Shown here: positions 24,793 to 33,036 of the stretch, piece by piece
Position numbering within the stretch: the stretch's first letter is position 1
Layout: each line of letters starts with the position of its first letter
Source of the DNA: Desulfovibrio sp. ZJ369
Lineage (GTDB): Bacteria > Desulfobacterota > Desulfovibrionia > Desulfovibrionales > Desulfovibrionaceae
Assembly: GCF_011039085.1 (NCBI RefSeq)
Contig: NZ_JAAKEI010000021.1
Span: 1-41,244, forward strand
Length of the DNA: 41,244 nt
Direction of reading: 5' to 3'
Notes under the pieces: model-generated
The model's database searches: none
What the model saw: the letters and a program-made list of their open reading frames with translations, nothing else
What the model was told of the DNA's origin: nothing
Program-made: the position numbers and the translations under genes

Positions 24793-25695
24793 ATGGGCCT
24801 TTTTCGCAACTATCTGCCCCTGCTGGCTTTTGCGGCGCTGTTCCGCGACCGGCCCGACCTCGCCGAGACGCCCTATGAAATTGTGCGCGGCGATGTGCAG
24901 CGCCTGCTGGCCGAAGCAGAGGCGGCGTCCGCGGGCGAAAGCGAAGAAGCCCGGAATGAGGCGCTCTTCGCGGCCTGCGCCTTTGTGGACGAAGCCCTGC
25001 TGACCACGTCCTGGCAGGGCCGCGCGGCCTGGGCGCGGCAAACCCTGCAACGGCTTTATTGCGGCACGGTGAACGCGGGTACGGAGTTTTACGAGCATTG
25101 CCGCGCGCTCCTGACCCGGCACGAGGGCGCGCCGCTGCGTATGCCCGAATCCGCCCCGCGGGCGCAGCCGCCACAGAACGGCGAGGCGCAGGCAACGCAG
25201 CATGAAAGCTTTTCCGCCTACCTGCGGCGCCAGTCCGCGCAGGGACGCCGGAAGGCCCGGGAAAAGACGCCGCCCGGCAACGTGCCTTGCGAACCCCACC
25301 AGGCCGTGGCTGCCGCAAGCACGGCTGAGGCCGCGGCTTCGGCCCGTGACGGGAGCGTCACAGAGGATTTGCTGCGCCTGTACGGGGCCTGCCTGTGCAT
25401 GGGCTTCAGCGGGCAGTATTACGACCAAAGCGAGCGGGACAAGCTTTACGCCCTGGCCGCGCAAAGCCTGGAGCGGGCCGTGGGGGGCCGCGCCACGCTC
25501 GGGCAGCGCGTGATCACGCCCGAAGCCTATTACATGCCCAAGGCCTCCAGGCCGCACAAAAAAGATTTCTGGCGGCGCGTCCTGCTCTTCGGCGCGTTCC
25601 CCGCCGCCCTGACCCTTCTGGTCTATCTGATTTACGCGCACATGCTTTCGGCTTTTGTCGTCCAATGGCTGTCCGCGCTGGGGAGCCGGCCATGA
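24793..25695 (+). CDS. tssL: TssL, inner-membrane T6SS protein (DotU/IcmH type)
   Basis: A 300-aa protein whose ATG is 1 base after the tssK stop. The cytoplasmic DotU domain is visible in two parts: residues about 1-110 (ALFAACAFVDEALLTTSW, then FYEHCRALL) and about 190-250 (LLRLYGACLCMGFSGQYYDQ). Between them lies an about 75-residue Ala/Gln/Arg-rich linker, longer than usual. One membrane helix is near the C-terminus (about 264-286, VLLFGAFPAALTLLVYLIYAHM). TssL and TssM anchor the apparatus and receive TssK. There is no peptidoglycan-binding OmpA-like tail, so cell-wall attachment must come from another protein, possibly the one at 29240. Confidence 0.93.
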   Translation: MGLFRNYLPLLAFAALFRDRPDLAETPYEIVRGDVQRLLAEAEAASAGESEEARNEALFAACAFVDEALLTTSWQGRAAWARQTLQRLYCGTVNAGTEFYEHCRALLTRHEGAPLRMPESAPRAQPPQNGEAQATQHESFSAYLRRQSAQGRRKAREKTPPGNVPCEPHQAVAAASTAEAAASARDGSVTEDLLRLYGACLCMGFSGQYYDQSERDKLYALAAQSLERAVGGRATLGQRVITPEAYYMPKASRPHKKDFWRRVLLFGAFPAALTLLVYLIYAHMLSAFVVQWLSALGSRP

Positions 25696-28600
25696 ACAAA
25701 TTGCTCGGCATCGTCCTGCGCGTGCTCCTTCTGCTGCTGATCCTCAACCTGCTGGCCCTGGGCGGCTACATGCTGCATACGCGCCTGGGCTGGAGCCTGC
25801 TGGAGGTGGGAGCTCTCTATCTGGGCGCGCTGGCCGCGGTCATCGCCGTTCTGGCGGGCCGCCGCCTGTACTGCCGGCGCCGGGAGGAGCGCTTCATCCG
25901 CAAGATGGTGGAGCACGACCGCCCCAGCCTCACGGACGACGACGAGGATCGCCGTATTGCGGAACTGCGCCAACGCTGGACGCGCGGCGTGGCCATGCTG
26001 CGCGCTTCCACGGCGCGGCTGGGCGGAGACCCTCTGTACAGCCTGCCCTGGTTCATGATCTTCGGAGAATCGGGATCGGGCAAGTCCACCGCCATTTCGC
26101 ACGCGCGCCTCTCGGCCTCGGCCAGCGAAGCGGGCCCGCTGGCGCATGTGGCCAACACCCGCAACTGCGACTGGTGGTTCTTTGACGAGGCCGTCATCCT
26201 GGACACGGCCGGGCGCTACGCCGTGCCCATCCGCGAAGAGGCCGACCGCCGGGAATGGGAAGAATTTCTCTCCCTGCTGGCCGCCCACCGCCGCCGCGAA
26301 CCGCTCAACGGCCTTATCCTCACACTTTCGGCCGAACGCCTGCAAAACGAAAGCCCCGACGCCCTGGGCGACTATGGGCGGGCCCTGCGCAAGCGCATGG
26401 ACAGCATGGTACGCGCTCTGGGGGCGCGTTTTCCGGTCTATGTGCTGATAACCAAGATGGACAAGGTGCTGGGCCTGGACGCCCTGGCGGGCCTCATGGA
26501 CGAAGCCGAGCTGCGGCAGGCCCTGGGCCTGCTCGACCGCAGCGCCGGAGACGGAGCCGAGGAATTTCTGGAGCGCGCCCTGAGCCATGTGCGCCGCCGC
26601 CTGAGCGATCTCAGCCTGCTTTTCATTGCCCACGCCCGCGCGGGCAATGCCGAGGCCGTGCTGCTGCCCGAGGAACTGGAGCGCCTCTACCCCGGCATCC
26701 GGGCCTTTGTGCGCGGGGCGTTCGCGCCCAGCGTCTACGCGGAAGCGCCCCGCCTGCGCGGCCTCTTCTTTTCCAGCGGCAGGCAGGAGGGCCAGGTGCG
26801 CTCCAATCTGCTGGCAGAACTGAACACCTTCAAAGATGTTGGCCGGGCCCTGCCAGGCACGGACAACGCCTTATTTCTCCACGACTTTTTCACGGCGATC
26901 CTGCCCAGAGAGCGGGGGCTCGGCCGGATCGTGGACACCTGGCTCAACCTCCTGGGATTCAGGCGCAATCTGCGCTGCGCGGTCTGGCTGCTTTTTCTGC
27001 TGACCCTCTGCGCCTATTTCAGCGCCAGTTATGTTTCCAACATGCGCGCGCTCAAGGATATCAGCCTGCAATTGCCCCAAGCTCCGGTGCTGAGCGCCGA
27101 CATAGCCAGGCGCGTGGCCCTGCTCAGCGACGTGGCGGAAAAAATCAAACATTTTGAAAGCCGGGTGGAGAGCCACGCCTGGATGCTGCCCGGCAAAAGC
27201 CAGAACAGGCTGGCCCTGAGCGCCCTCAAACATTCCTATGCGGACTGGGTCCGGCCCGGTCTGCTGACTCTGGACGAGGCCGTGGTCAGCGCGACGCTGG
27301 CCCAACTGCCGCCACAGCGCCGCCGCAGCGCCCTGGTGGCCCTCTGCGACTACCAGGCCTGGGCGCACAGCGTGCTCACGGCGGTGAAAAACGGCGCCAC
27401 GCCCCCGGCAGCCAAGGACAGCGTGGACAGTTTCGCCGAGACCCTGGGCTCTCTGCTGCCCGCGGGCAGCGCATACCTGAGCAACGTCTTTTCGGCCTAT
27501 GCCCGCTGGGAAACGCCCGGCTCGCGCGACATTCAGATCGACCAGCAGTCGCTGCGCCTGGCCTCCTACCTCGATCTGCTGGGCACAGACCTGAACTGGC
27601 TCACCGAATGGCTCAACGCCCGCTCCAGCATAGCGCCGGTCAGGCTGAACGCCTTCTGGCCCCGCGCCAGGGCCGATCCTCATGTGCCCCCGGCCTACAC
27701 GCCGCAAGGCTTCAAGCGCCTGGAAAGCATGCTGCAAGCGCTGGAAAACGCGGCTCTGGACAAAGCCTCCTTCGCCGCGTCGGCCGCCGACTACAAGCGC
27801 CGCTACGCCAATGCCTACCGCGCGGCCTGGTGGCGCATGGCCGCCGCCTTTGGCGCCTGCCTCGAAGACAACACGCAGCCGGAACAATGGCGCGTCCTGG
27901 CCGGGCAGATGGCCCAGGCGGACAATCCCTTCTTCCGCTTCATCCGGGCCATGGCCGATGCCTTCGAGCCGGTGGCCGCCCTGGGCGACGTGGCCGCGCG
28001 GGACACGCTGCCGGCCGAGTTCACGGCGGTGCTCGACGGCTATGCGGCGCAGGGCACGCCACAGACCCTGGGCGAGAAGATCACGGAAACCAGGGAAAAT
28101 CTGCAAACCGCCGTGGACAGCGGCAAAGCCCGGGAGACGGATCGCCGCGCCGACAGCGTCAAACTGTACGCCGCCTATGCCAAGGCCCTGACTGAGCTGC
28201 GCACAAGCACCCGCACGGACAGCAACGCGCTGGCCCTGGCTGCGGCGGGCTACACGGGCGGCAGCGCCGCGGCGGGCACGCCGGTCAGCGCGGGCCTTAC
28301 CGCCCTGGCCGAACTCAAGGCGCGCATGGATGAGGGCTACAGCCACCACAGCCTGTTCTGGTCTCTGGTGGAAGGGCCGCTGGCCTTTCAGACGATCCTG
28401 GCGATCTACCGTTCGGCCTGCGCGCTCAACAGCCTGTGGGACGCGACGGTGCTGGCCAATACCGCCCAACTGCCGCCCGAAGCCCTTTGGGATCAGCTTT
28501 TCGGGGATCAGAGCACCCTGCGGGCCTTTGTCACCGGCCCGGCCAAGCCCTTTCTGCGCGCCCGGCCTGACGGCTGGAGCCCGGCGCGCTGGCTGGGCGT

Positions 28601-29243
28601 CAGCTATCCCGTGAGTCCGGAGCTGCTGCGCTTCCTGGACCTGGGCATCAATGAGAACAACAAGGTCAAGGAGAAGTATGCGGTGCATATTACGGCCAGG
28701 CCGGTCAACGTCAACGACATGGCCCAGAAGCCGCACCGCGTGAGCCTGCGCCTGGAATGCGGCGACGCCACCCAGACCCTGGACAACTACAATTACCCGG
28801 TAAGCAGGGAATTCGTCTGGCAACCCGCAACCTGCGGCGCGGTGAGCCTGGAAGTGGCCTTTGAGGGGGTGAACGTGACCCGGAAATGGGAGGGCGAATG
28901 GGCTTTTCAGCAATTCCTGCGGGAAGCCGCGGGCGGCGATCTGCTGCTGCGGCCCGAGGATTTTCCCGCCCAGAAGCAGGCGCTTGAGGCCCTGGACGTG
29001 GAGGAAATCCATGTCCGATACGGCTTCAAGGGCGCGGACGAAGTGCTCGCCGCGCAACGCTACACGCCCGTGGGCCTGCCGCGCTCGGCGGCCGTCTGCC
29101 GCGCCGGGGCTTCCGCCGCGCTGGGGGAGGACGCCGGCCTCACCGGCGTACGGCTGCCCTCGCTGGCCGGCGCGCCCGCTCTCCGCGGCTCCGGCACGGT
29201 TCCGCCTCCGGCTTCCGCCGGGCCACAAGGAGGGCGCCCGTGA
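25692..29243 (+). CDS. tssM: TssM, IcmF-family inner-membrane T6SS protein
   Basis: A 1183-aa protein; ATG 25692 overlaps the end of tssL. N-terminal membrane helices are at about 4-27 and 36-55; a third lies near 425-445 (CAVWLLFLLTLCAYFSASYV). The cytoplasmic domain between them carries a Walker A motif GESGSGKST near 124-132 (after PWFMIFG), so this copy may bind and hydrolyse nucleotides. The long periplasmic part (about 450-1183) includes the IcmF-related region with RPDGWSPARWLG and, near the C-terminus, the TssJ-binding beta domain (RVSLRLECGDATQTLDNYNYP). TssM spans the periplasm and contacts TssJ. The length is normal. Its GTG/ATG overlaps with the next gene suggest coupled synthesis. 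Confidence 0.97.
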   Translation: MNKLLGIVLRVLLLLLILNLLALGGYMLHTRLGWSLLEVGALYLGALAAVIAVLAGRRLYCRRREERFIRKMVEHDRPSLTDDDEDRRIAELRQRWTRGVAMLRASTARLGGDPLYSLPWFMIFGESGSGKSTAISHARLSASASEAGPLAHVANTRNCDWWFFDEAVILDTAGRYAVPIREEADRREWEEFLSLLAAHRRREPLNGLILTLSAERLQNESPDALGDYGRALRKRMDSMVRALGARFPVYVLITKMDKVLGLDALAGLMDEAELRQALGLLDRSAGDGAEEFLERALSHVRRRLSDLSLLFIAHARAGNAEAVLLPEELERLYPGIRAFVRGAFAPSVYAEAPRLRGLFFSSGRQEGQVRSNLLAELNTFKDVGRALPGTDNALFLHDFFTAILPRERGLGRIVDTWLNLLGFRRNLRCAVWLLFLLTLCAYFSASYVSNMRALKDISLQLPQAPVLSADIARRVALLSDVAEKIKHFESRVESHAWMLPGKSQNRLALSALKHSYADWVRPGLLTLDEAVVSATLAQLPPQRRRSALVALCDYQAWAHSVLTAVKNGATPPAAKDSVDSFAETLGSLLPAGSAYLSNVFSAYARWETPGSRDIQIDQQSLRLASYLDLLGTDLNWLTEWLNARSSIAPVRLNAFWPRARADPHVPPAYTPQGFKRLESMLQALENAALDKASFAASAADYKRRYANAYRAAWWRMAAAFGACLEDNTQPEQWRVLAGQMAQADNPFFRFIRAMADAFEPVAALGDVAARDTLPAEFTAVLDGYAAQGTPQTLGEKITETRENLQTAVDSGKARETDRRADSVKLYAAYAKALTELRTSTRTDSNALALAAAGYTGGSAAAGTPVSAGLTALAELKARMDEGYSHHSLFWSLVEGPLAFQTILAIYRSACALNSLWDATVLANTAQLPPEALWDQLFGDQSTLRAFVTGPAKPFLRARPDGWSPARWLGVSYPVSPELLRFLDLGINENNKVKEKYAVHITARPVNVNDMAQKPHRVSLRLECGDATQTLDNYNYPVSREFVWQPATCGAVSLEVAFEGVNVTRKWEGEWAFQQFLREAAGGDLLLRPEDFPAQKQALEALDVEEIHVRYGFKGADEVLAAQRYTPVGLPRSAAVCRAGASAALGEDAGLTGVRLPSLAGAPALRGSGTVPPPASAGPQGGRP

Positions 29244-29821
29244 GCAGCTTCGACTACCGCGGCCCCTACGGCCTGCTGGCCCTGTGGTTCCTGCTGGTGA
29301 CGGCCATGCTCGCGGCCAGCGGCTACGGCGAGTGGCGCTTTCTCTTCCTCAGCGCGTCCCCTGCCCTGCCGCGCCAGGCGGCCCCCACGCCCGCCGCCGG
29401 GCAGCAGAACGTGCGCGACCTCCTCACTGCAACGCAGAATCCGCCGCCGGTTCTGCCGGCCTCGCACGCGCCCGCGGTCAGTGTGCCGCCCGCCGCCAGA
29501 CCAGAGGTTTCCGATCCGCAGTTCGAGATGGACAAAACGTCCTTCAGCGCGGTCTTTCGTCTGAGCGTGCCGGGCGTTTTGCGCCGCACGGCCTTTCAGC
29601 AGTCGCCGGCGGCCTGGATGGTGGATCTGGACGGGGCCTGGCAACGCCGGGGCCGGGAAGAATACCGCTTTGAGCATCCCCTTATCCGCAAGGTGCGCAT
29701 TATACCCCGCAAGGACTATCTGCGCTTCATCTTTTATTATGCGGACAAAAGGCACAAGCGTGGCCCGCAGCCCGAGGCGGATCTGCGGCCGGACAGGCTG
29801 AGCGTGACCTTCAGGCGCTGA
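29240..29821 (+). CDS. Membrane-anchored protein with AMIN-like C-terminal domain
   Basis: A 193-aa protein starting at GTG 29240, overlapping the tssM stop. A single N-terminal membrane helix (about residues 9-27, YGLLALWFLLVTAMLAASGYG) is followed by a Pro/Ala-rich linker (about 45-90). The C-terminal about 100 residues recall AMIN domains, which bind peptidoglycan or target proteins to the cell wall: FSAVFRLSVPGVLRRTAFQQSPAAWMVDLDGAW and the VRIIPRKDYLRFIFYY strand. The resemblance is in pattern only. As TssL lacks a wall-binding domain, this protein could tether the membrane complex to the wall. It is in the T6SS operon and the orientation is probably N-in, domain in the periplasm. Confidence 0.6.
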   Translation: MSSFDYRGPYGLLALWFLLVTAMLAASGYGEWRFLFLSASPALPRQAAPTPAAGQQNVRDLLTATQNPPPVLPASHAPAVSVPPAARPEVSDPQFEMDKTSFSAVFRLSVPGVLRRTAFQQSPAAWMVDLDGAWQRRGREEYRFEHPLIRKVRIIPRKDYLRFIFYYADKRHKRGPQPEADLRPDRLSVTFRR

Positions 29822-29854
29822 GCCGGCGGCATAAACCCCAAAAAAGGAAAAAAG

Positions 29855-30115
29855 ATGCACCGTCAGATATATCATGACATTGTGGGCCACATTTCCCTTG
29901 CCAACGGCATGGTGCGCTTCGACTTCTACGATGAGGTTCCCGAAGCCCCGCAGGACGCGGCCAAAGAAGGGCCGCCGCAGTATGAAATGTCGCGCCGCCT
30001 GGTCATGCCGCTGGCCTCCGTGCTCCAGACCTGGCAGATGCTGGACGGCGTGGTGGCAAAACTGCGTGAAGCCGGTCTGGTCCGGCCCGCCGCGCCGGAG
30101 GAGGACAAAGCGTGA
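29855..30115 (+). CDS. Small T6SS-associated protein of unknown function (86 aa)
   Basis: An 86-aa protein with AAAGGAAAA seven bases before ATG 29855. Its last four bases overlap the vgrG start (GTGA), so it is coupled to the spike gene. The pattern, a short strand (GHISLANGMVRFDFYDE), a linker and an amphipathic helix (LVMPLASVLQTWQMLDGVVAKLREAG), resembles small DUF3467-type proteins, but the match is too weak to assign. It is soluble and acidic-to-neutral with no signal. The coupling suggests a VgrG chaperone or assembly helper; this is inference. Confidence 0.6.
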   Translation: MHRQIYHDIVGHISLANGMVRFDFYDEVPEAPQDAAKEGPPQYEMSRRLVMPLASVLQTWQMLDGVVAKLREAGLVRPAAPEEDKA

Positions 30116-31668
30116 GCCGCCTGCACCAGGCCGTCTTTACCTTTGCCAGCGACGCCCTGGCTGCGGACGCTTTTGACGTGCTGCGCTTTTCCGGCACCGA
30201 AGGCATTTCGAGCCTGTACGAGTTCGACGTGCTGCTCCTCTCTGCCGAACAGAATATCGATCCCGCCGCCGTGCTTCAGGGCGCGGCCTCCTTCAGCATC
30301 AAAGCGCCTTTCGCGCCCGAAGGCGACCTGGAATACAAGGGCATCCTGAGCGGATTCGAGCAGTTGCAGCGCCTGGGCCAACATTATCTGTACCGCGCCC
30401 GGCTGCGGCACAAGCTCTGGTGGCTTTCCCTTATCCGGCAGAACCGCGTTTTTCTGGATCTCTCGCCCGTGGAGGCCGTCAACCAGATCCTGGCCGAGGC
30501 GGGCCTGAGCCAGGGCGCGGACTTTGCCTGGCAATGCCGTGAAAAGTACGCCAAACGCGAATTCATCTGCCAATATGACGAAACGGATCTGGCCTTCATC
30601 AGCCGCTGGCTGGAACGCCTGGGCATCTGCTACTGGTTTGCGCACGGCCCTGCCGGGGCCTGCTGCAACTTCACGGACGCCTCCCTGGCCCATACCCCTC
30701 TGCCCGGCCATGAAAGCTGCCGTTTCGCCGATCCTACGGGGCTTGCGCCGGACAATCCCGGGCAGGTCATCGCGGACTTTGTCTGCCGTTGCCGCCCTCT
30801 GCCCAGGGAGGTGCGCTACAAAAGCTACAATCCCCAAAAGCCGGATCTGGATCTGACCTGCACGGCCCCGGTGCGCAACGACGGGCGCGGCGTCTTTTAC
30901 CGTTACGGCGACAATTACGCCGACCCGGACGAAGGCGCGGCCCTGGCCCGCAGCGAAGCCCAGGCCCTGCTCTGCCAGGCTGAGATCTATGCCGGAATTT
31001 CCCACAATCCGGCCCTGCGACCCGGCTACACCTTCAGCCTGCAGCGGCACTTCCGTTCCGCCTGGAACCGCGCCTACCTGACCACGGCCGTGCGCCATGA
31101 GGGCAGCCAGGCCCGCCTGCTGGTCAGGGCCTACGGCCTTCAGGGCCTGGACGACGCGGACAGGCTGCACTACCGCAACAGTTTCGAGTGCATCCCGGCC
31201 TCCGCGCAATTCCGCCCCGCGCGCGTGACGCCCTGGCCGCGCGTGGCCGGCTGCGTGCCGGCCAGGGTGGACGGCCAGGGATCGGGCCGCTATGCCGAAC
31301 TGGACGCAGCGGGCCGCTACAAGGTCATTCTGCCCTTTGACGCTTCGGGGCGCGGCAGCGGCAAGGCCTCCTGCTGGCTGCGCATGATGCAGCCCTTTGC
31401 CGGCGAGGGCATGGGCTTTCACGCGCCCCTGCACAAGGGCACGGAAGTCATGGTCGGCTTTGTGGACGGCGACCCGGACAGGCCCGTGATTATGGGCGCA
31501 GTGCCCAATCCCGTGACGCCCAGCCCGGTGACGGACGCCAATGCCACACAGATCGCCCTGCACAGCGCCACGGGCCAGAAAATCCGACTGGAGGACGCCC
31601 AGGGGCAGGAGCATATCCTGCTCTCCTCGGCTGACGGGGGCACCTACATCAAAATAGGGAAGATCTGA
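30112..31668 (+). CDS. vgrG: VgrG, T6SS spike protein (TssI), short form
   Basis: A 518-aa protein from GTG 30112. The gp27-like hub occupies about 1-370: FTFASDALAADAFDVLRFSGTEGIS, the ICQYDETDLAFISRWLERLGI segment and the DKAL-type region. The gp5-like OB-fold follows (RARVTPWPRVAGCVPARVDG, then GRYKVILPFD), and then HKGTEVMVGFVDGDPDRPVIMGAVPNP, which is strongly conserved in VgrG. A beta-helix needle stub ends the chain (SATGQKIRLEDAQGQEHILLSS). It has no C-terminal effector domain, so toxins must be loaded through adaptors. VgrG trimerises and is capped by a PAAR-type protein, here presumably the DUF4150 protein at 39699. Its stop overlaps the next start (TGATG). Confidence 0.96.
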   Translation: MSRLHQAVFTFASDALAADAFDVLRFSGTEGISSLYEFDVLLLSAEQNIDPAAVLQGAASFSIKAPFAPEGDLEYKGILSGFEQLQRLGQHYLYRARLRHKLWWLSLIRQNRVFLDLSPVEAVNQILAEAGLSQGADFAWQCREKYAKREFICQYDETDLAFISRWLERLGICYWFAHGPAGACCNFTDASLAHTPLPGHESCRFADPTGLAPDNPGQVIADFVCRCRPLPREVRYKSYNPQKPDLDLTCTAPVRNDGRGVFYRYGDNYADPDEGAALARSEAQALLCQAEIYAGISHNPALRPGYTFSLQRHFRSAWNRAYLTTAVRHEGSQARLLVRAYGLQGLDDADRLHYRNSFECIPASAQFRPARVTPWPRVAGCVPARVDGQGSGRYAELDAAGRYKVILPFDASGRGSGKASCWLRMMQPFAGEGMGFHAPLHKGTEVMVGFVDGDPDRPVIMGAVPNPVTPSPVTDANATQIALHSATGQKIRLEDAQGQEHILLSSADGGTYIKIGKI

Positions 31669-32330
31669 TGGACGACGACGCGCAAAACCTGATTTCCGGC
31701 AACGGCTTTGAATTGTGCGCCACAGAGGCCTTCAAAATCTCCGCGCAGTTTTACAATACCCTGATTGGGGGCGAAAGCGGCAGCGTGACCATAGGCTTCA
31801 AGGCCGACTCGGTTAACGGCCTGCGCTGGCTGGCGGATATGGGGGCCATGTGCGAGGGCACGGCCTTTGCCGCGGATCTGATCAAGGATTTCATGCATGT
31901 GGAAAATTGCGGACGCCTGGTTGTCCTGAACGGCGCGGAGATCGACATCATCGGCATGGAGATGGAACGCATTGATACTCTTTTAACTGAGATAGAAAAC
32001 AGTATAAACACTGCGGCCAACTCTTTGCGCAATGTGAACCAGAAAGCCAGCGTCGCTGCGACGCGCCAGAGCCTTCAAAGTTCGCAGGGCAGGGTAGACG
32101 GCTCCGTCCGCGAGGTGACCGCCCTGCGGGATGAACTCGCCGGCCTGCACAACACTGCCGGCGCCGCGCGGGAGGAAATCAACGGAACAGGCACAACCAA
32201 CGCATGCACGGTTTCCGAGGTGGCAAGCCAAAGCAGGCGGGCCGAGACCGTCCGCCGGAGAACTTGCGCAAACACCGTGCAAACAGCCGTCACCTGCAAC
32301 GAAACCGCAGGCAGCCACATCCAGGAATGA
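31668..32330 (+). CDS. Hypothetical T6SS payload-module protein A (220 aa, first of a family of three)
   Basis: A 220-aa protein whose ATG overlaps the vgrG stop (TGATG). Residues 35-47 are GESGSVTIGFKAD; a related segment, GESTSVVIGSKID, occurs in the third protein of the series. This N-terminal beta-rich part (about 1-105, ending LVVLNGAEIDIIGMEMERIDT) is followed by a helical, Ser/Thr-rich tail (about 105-220, LRNVNQKASVAATRQSLQSS) with scattered Cys. There is no signal peptide or membrane helix. Composition is somewhat less GC-rich than vgrG. The position directly after vgrG suggests a spike-associated protein, effector or adaptor. I do not recognise the family, and no enzyme motif is visible. 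Confidence 0.6.
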   Translation: MDDDAQNLISGNGFELCATEAFKISAQFYNTLIGGESGSVTIGFKADSVNGLRWLADMGAMCEGTAFAADLIKDFMHVENCGRLVVLNGAEIDIIGMEMERIDTLLTEIENSINTAANSLRNVNQKASVAATRQSLQSSQGRVDGSVREVTALRDELAGLHNTAGAAREEINGTGTTNACTVSEVASQSRRAETVRRRTCANTVQTAVTCNETAGSHIQE

Positions 32331-32357
32331 ACACGGGCAAGGCCGGGGAGAAAAGGA

Positions 32358-33026
32358 ATGAGCAATACCGACCCGCAAGACATTCCCACTGCCACGGGCA
32401 TGGAATTCTGCACCACCGGCTGGTTCAACGCCACGGTCAAGGCCTGGAACACAGTTGCCTTCCTCGTGGTGAACAAAGACATCGTGGGCGCTCAGTACAG
32501 CACCTCCTTTCTTGCCTGCAATGTGCTGTCCACAACCGGGGCAAGCGTCACCTGCCGTCTGTCAGCCCATGCCGTGCTGGAAAACGTGAAGAAGAAGTGC
32601 GTCTGGCAGAGCGCCAGGATCACCACCACCAACAAATCCGTGGAGAGAAGCAGGAGAAAATTAAGCACCGTGGCGGAATCTTGCGAAGCGATAGGGCAGA
32701 AGATGGAAAACATCAGGGAGTGGGTCGAGCTTTGCGCCGCGGGGCAAAAGATCGCCGATGCCGCCACGCAGATAGACACGCGCTTCACAGAGGTATGCGC
32801 CACCGCCGCTCAAACTGTAACGCAGGCGCAGAGCACGCTGGTGAATCTCAACCGGGCGCAAGGGACGGTCAACCAAAACTTCGGGCAAATGATCCGCGCC
32901 CAGGGCAAAAGCGAGGAATATCTCGGCACTCTGAACGAAGTGGTGGAGACTGCCAGCAGCATCATGGCTGAGGGGCATGAAAGCGGAGAAATAATGACCA
33001 CTCTCGCTGAGATAGTCATCAAGTGA
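32358..33026 (+). CDS. Hypothetical T6SS payload-module protein B (222 aa)
   Basis: A 222-aa protein with AAAAGGA directly before ATG 32358. Like its neighbours it has a short beta-rich N-terminus (about 1-60, NATVKAWNTVAFLVVNKDIVG) and then a long helical coiled-coil part (about 85-220, VERSRRKLSTVAESCEAIGQKMENIREWVELCAAGQKIADAATQ in outline). Cys residues recur (CVW, SCEA, ELCA, EVCA). The relation to proteins A and C is one of layout and is weaker in sequence. It lies 27 bases after protein A and 10 before C. Function unknown; no signal, membrane helix or catalytic pattern is visible. Confidence 0.55.
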   Translation: MSNTDPQDIPTATGMEFCTTGWFNATVKAWNTVAFLVVNKDIVGAQYSTSFLACNVLSTTGASVTCRLSAHAVLENVKKKCVWQSARITTTNKSVERSRRKLSTVAESCEAIGQKMENIREWVELCAAGQKIADAATQIDTRFTEVCATAAQTVTQAQSTLVNLNRAQGTVNQNFGQMIRAQGKSEEYLGTLNEVVETASSIMAEGHESGEIMTTLAEIVIK

Positions 33027-33036
33027 GGAAACACCC

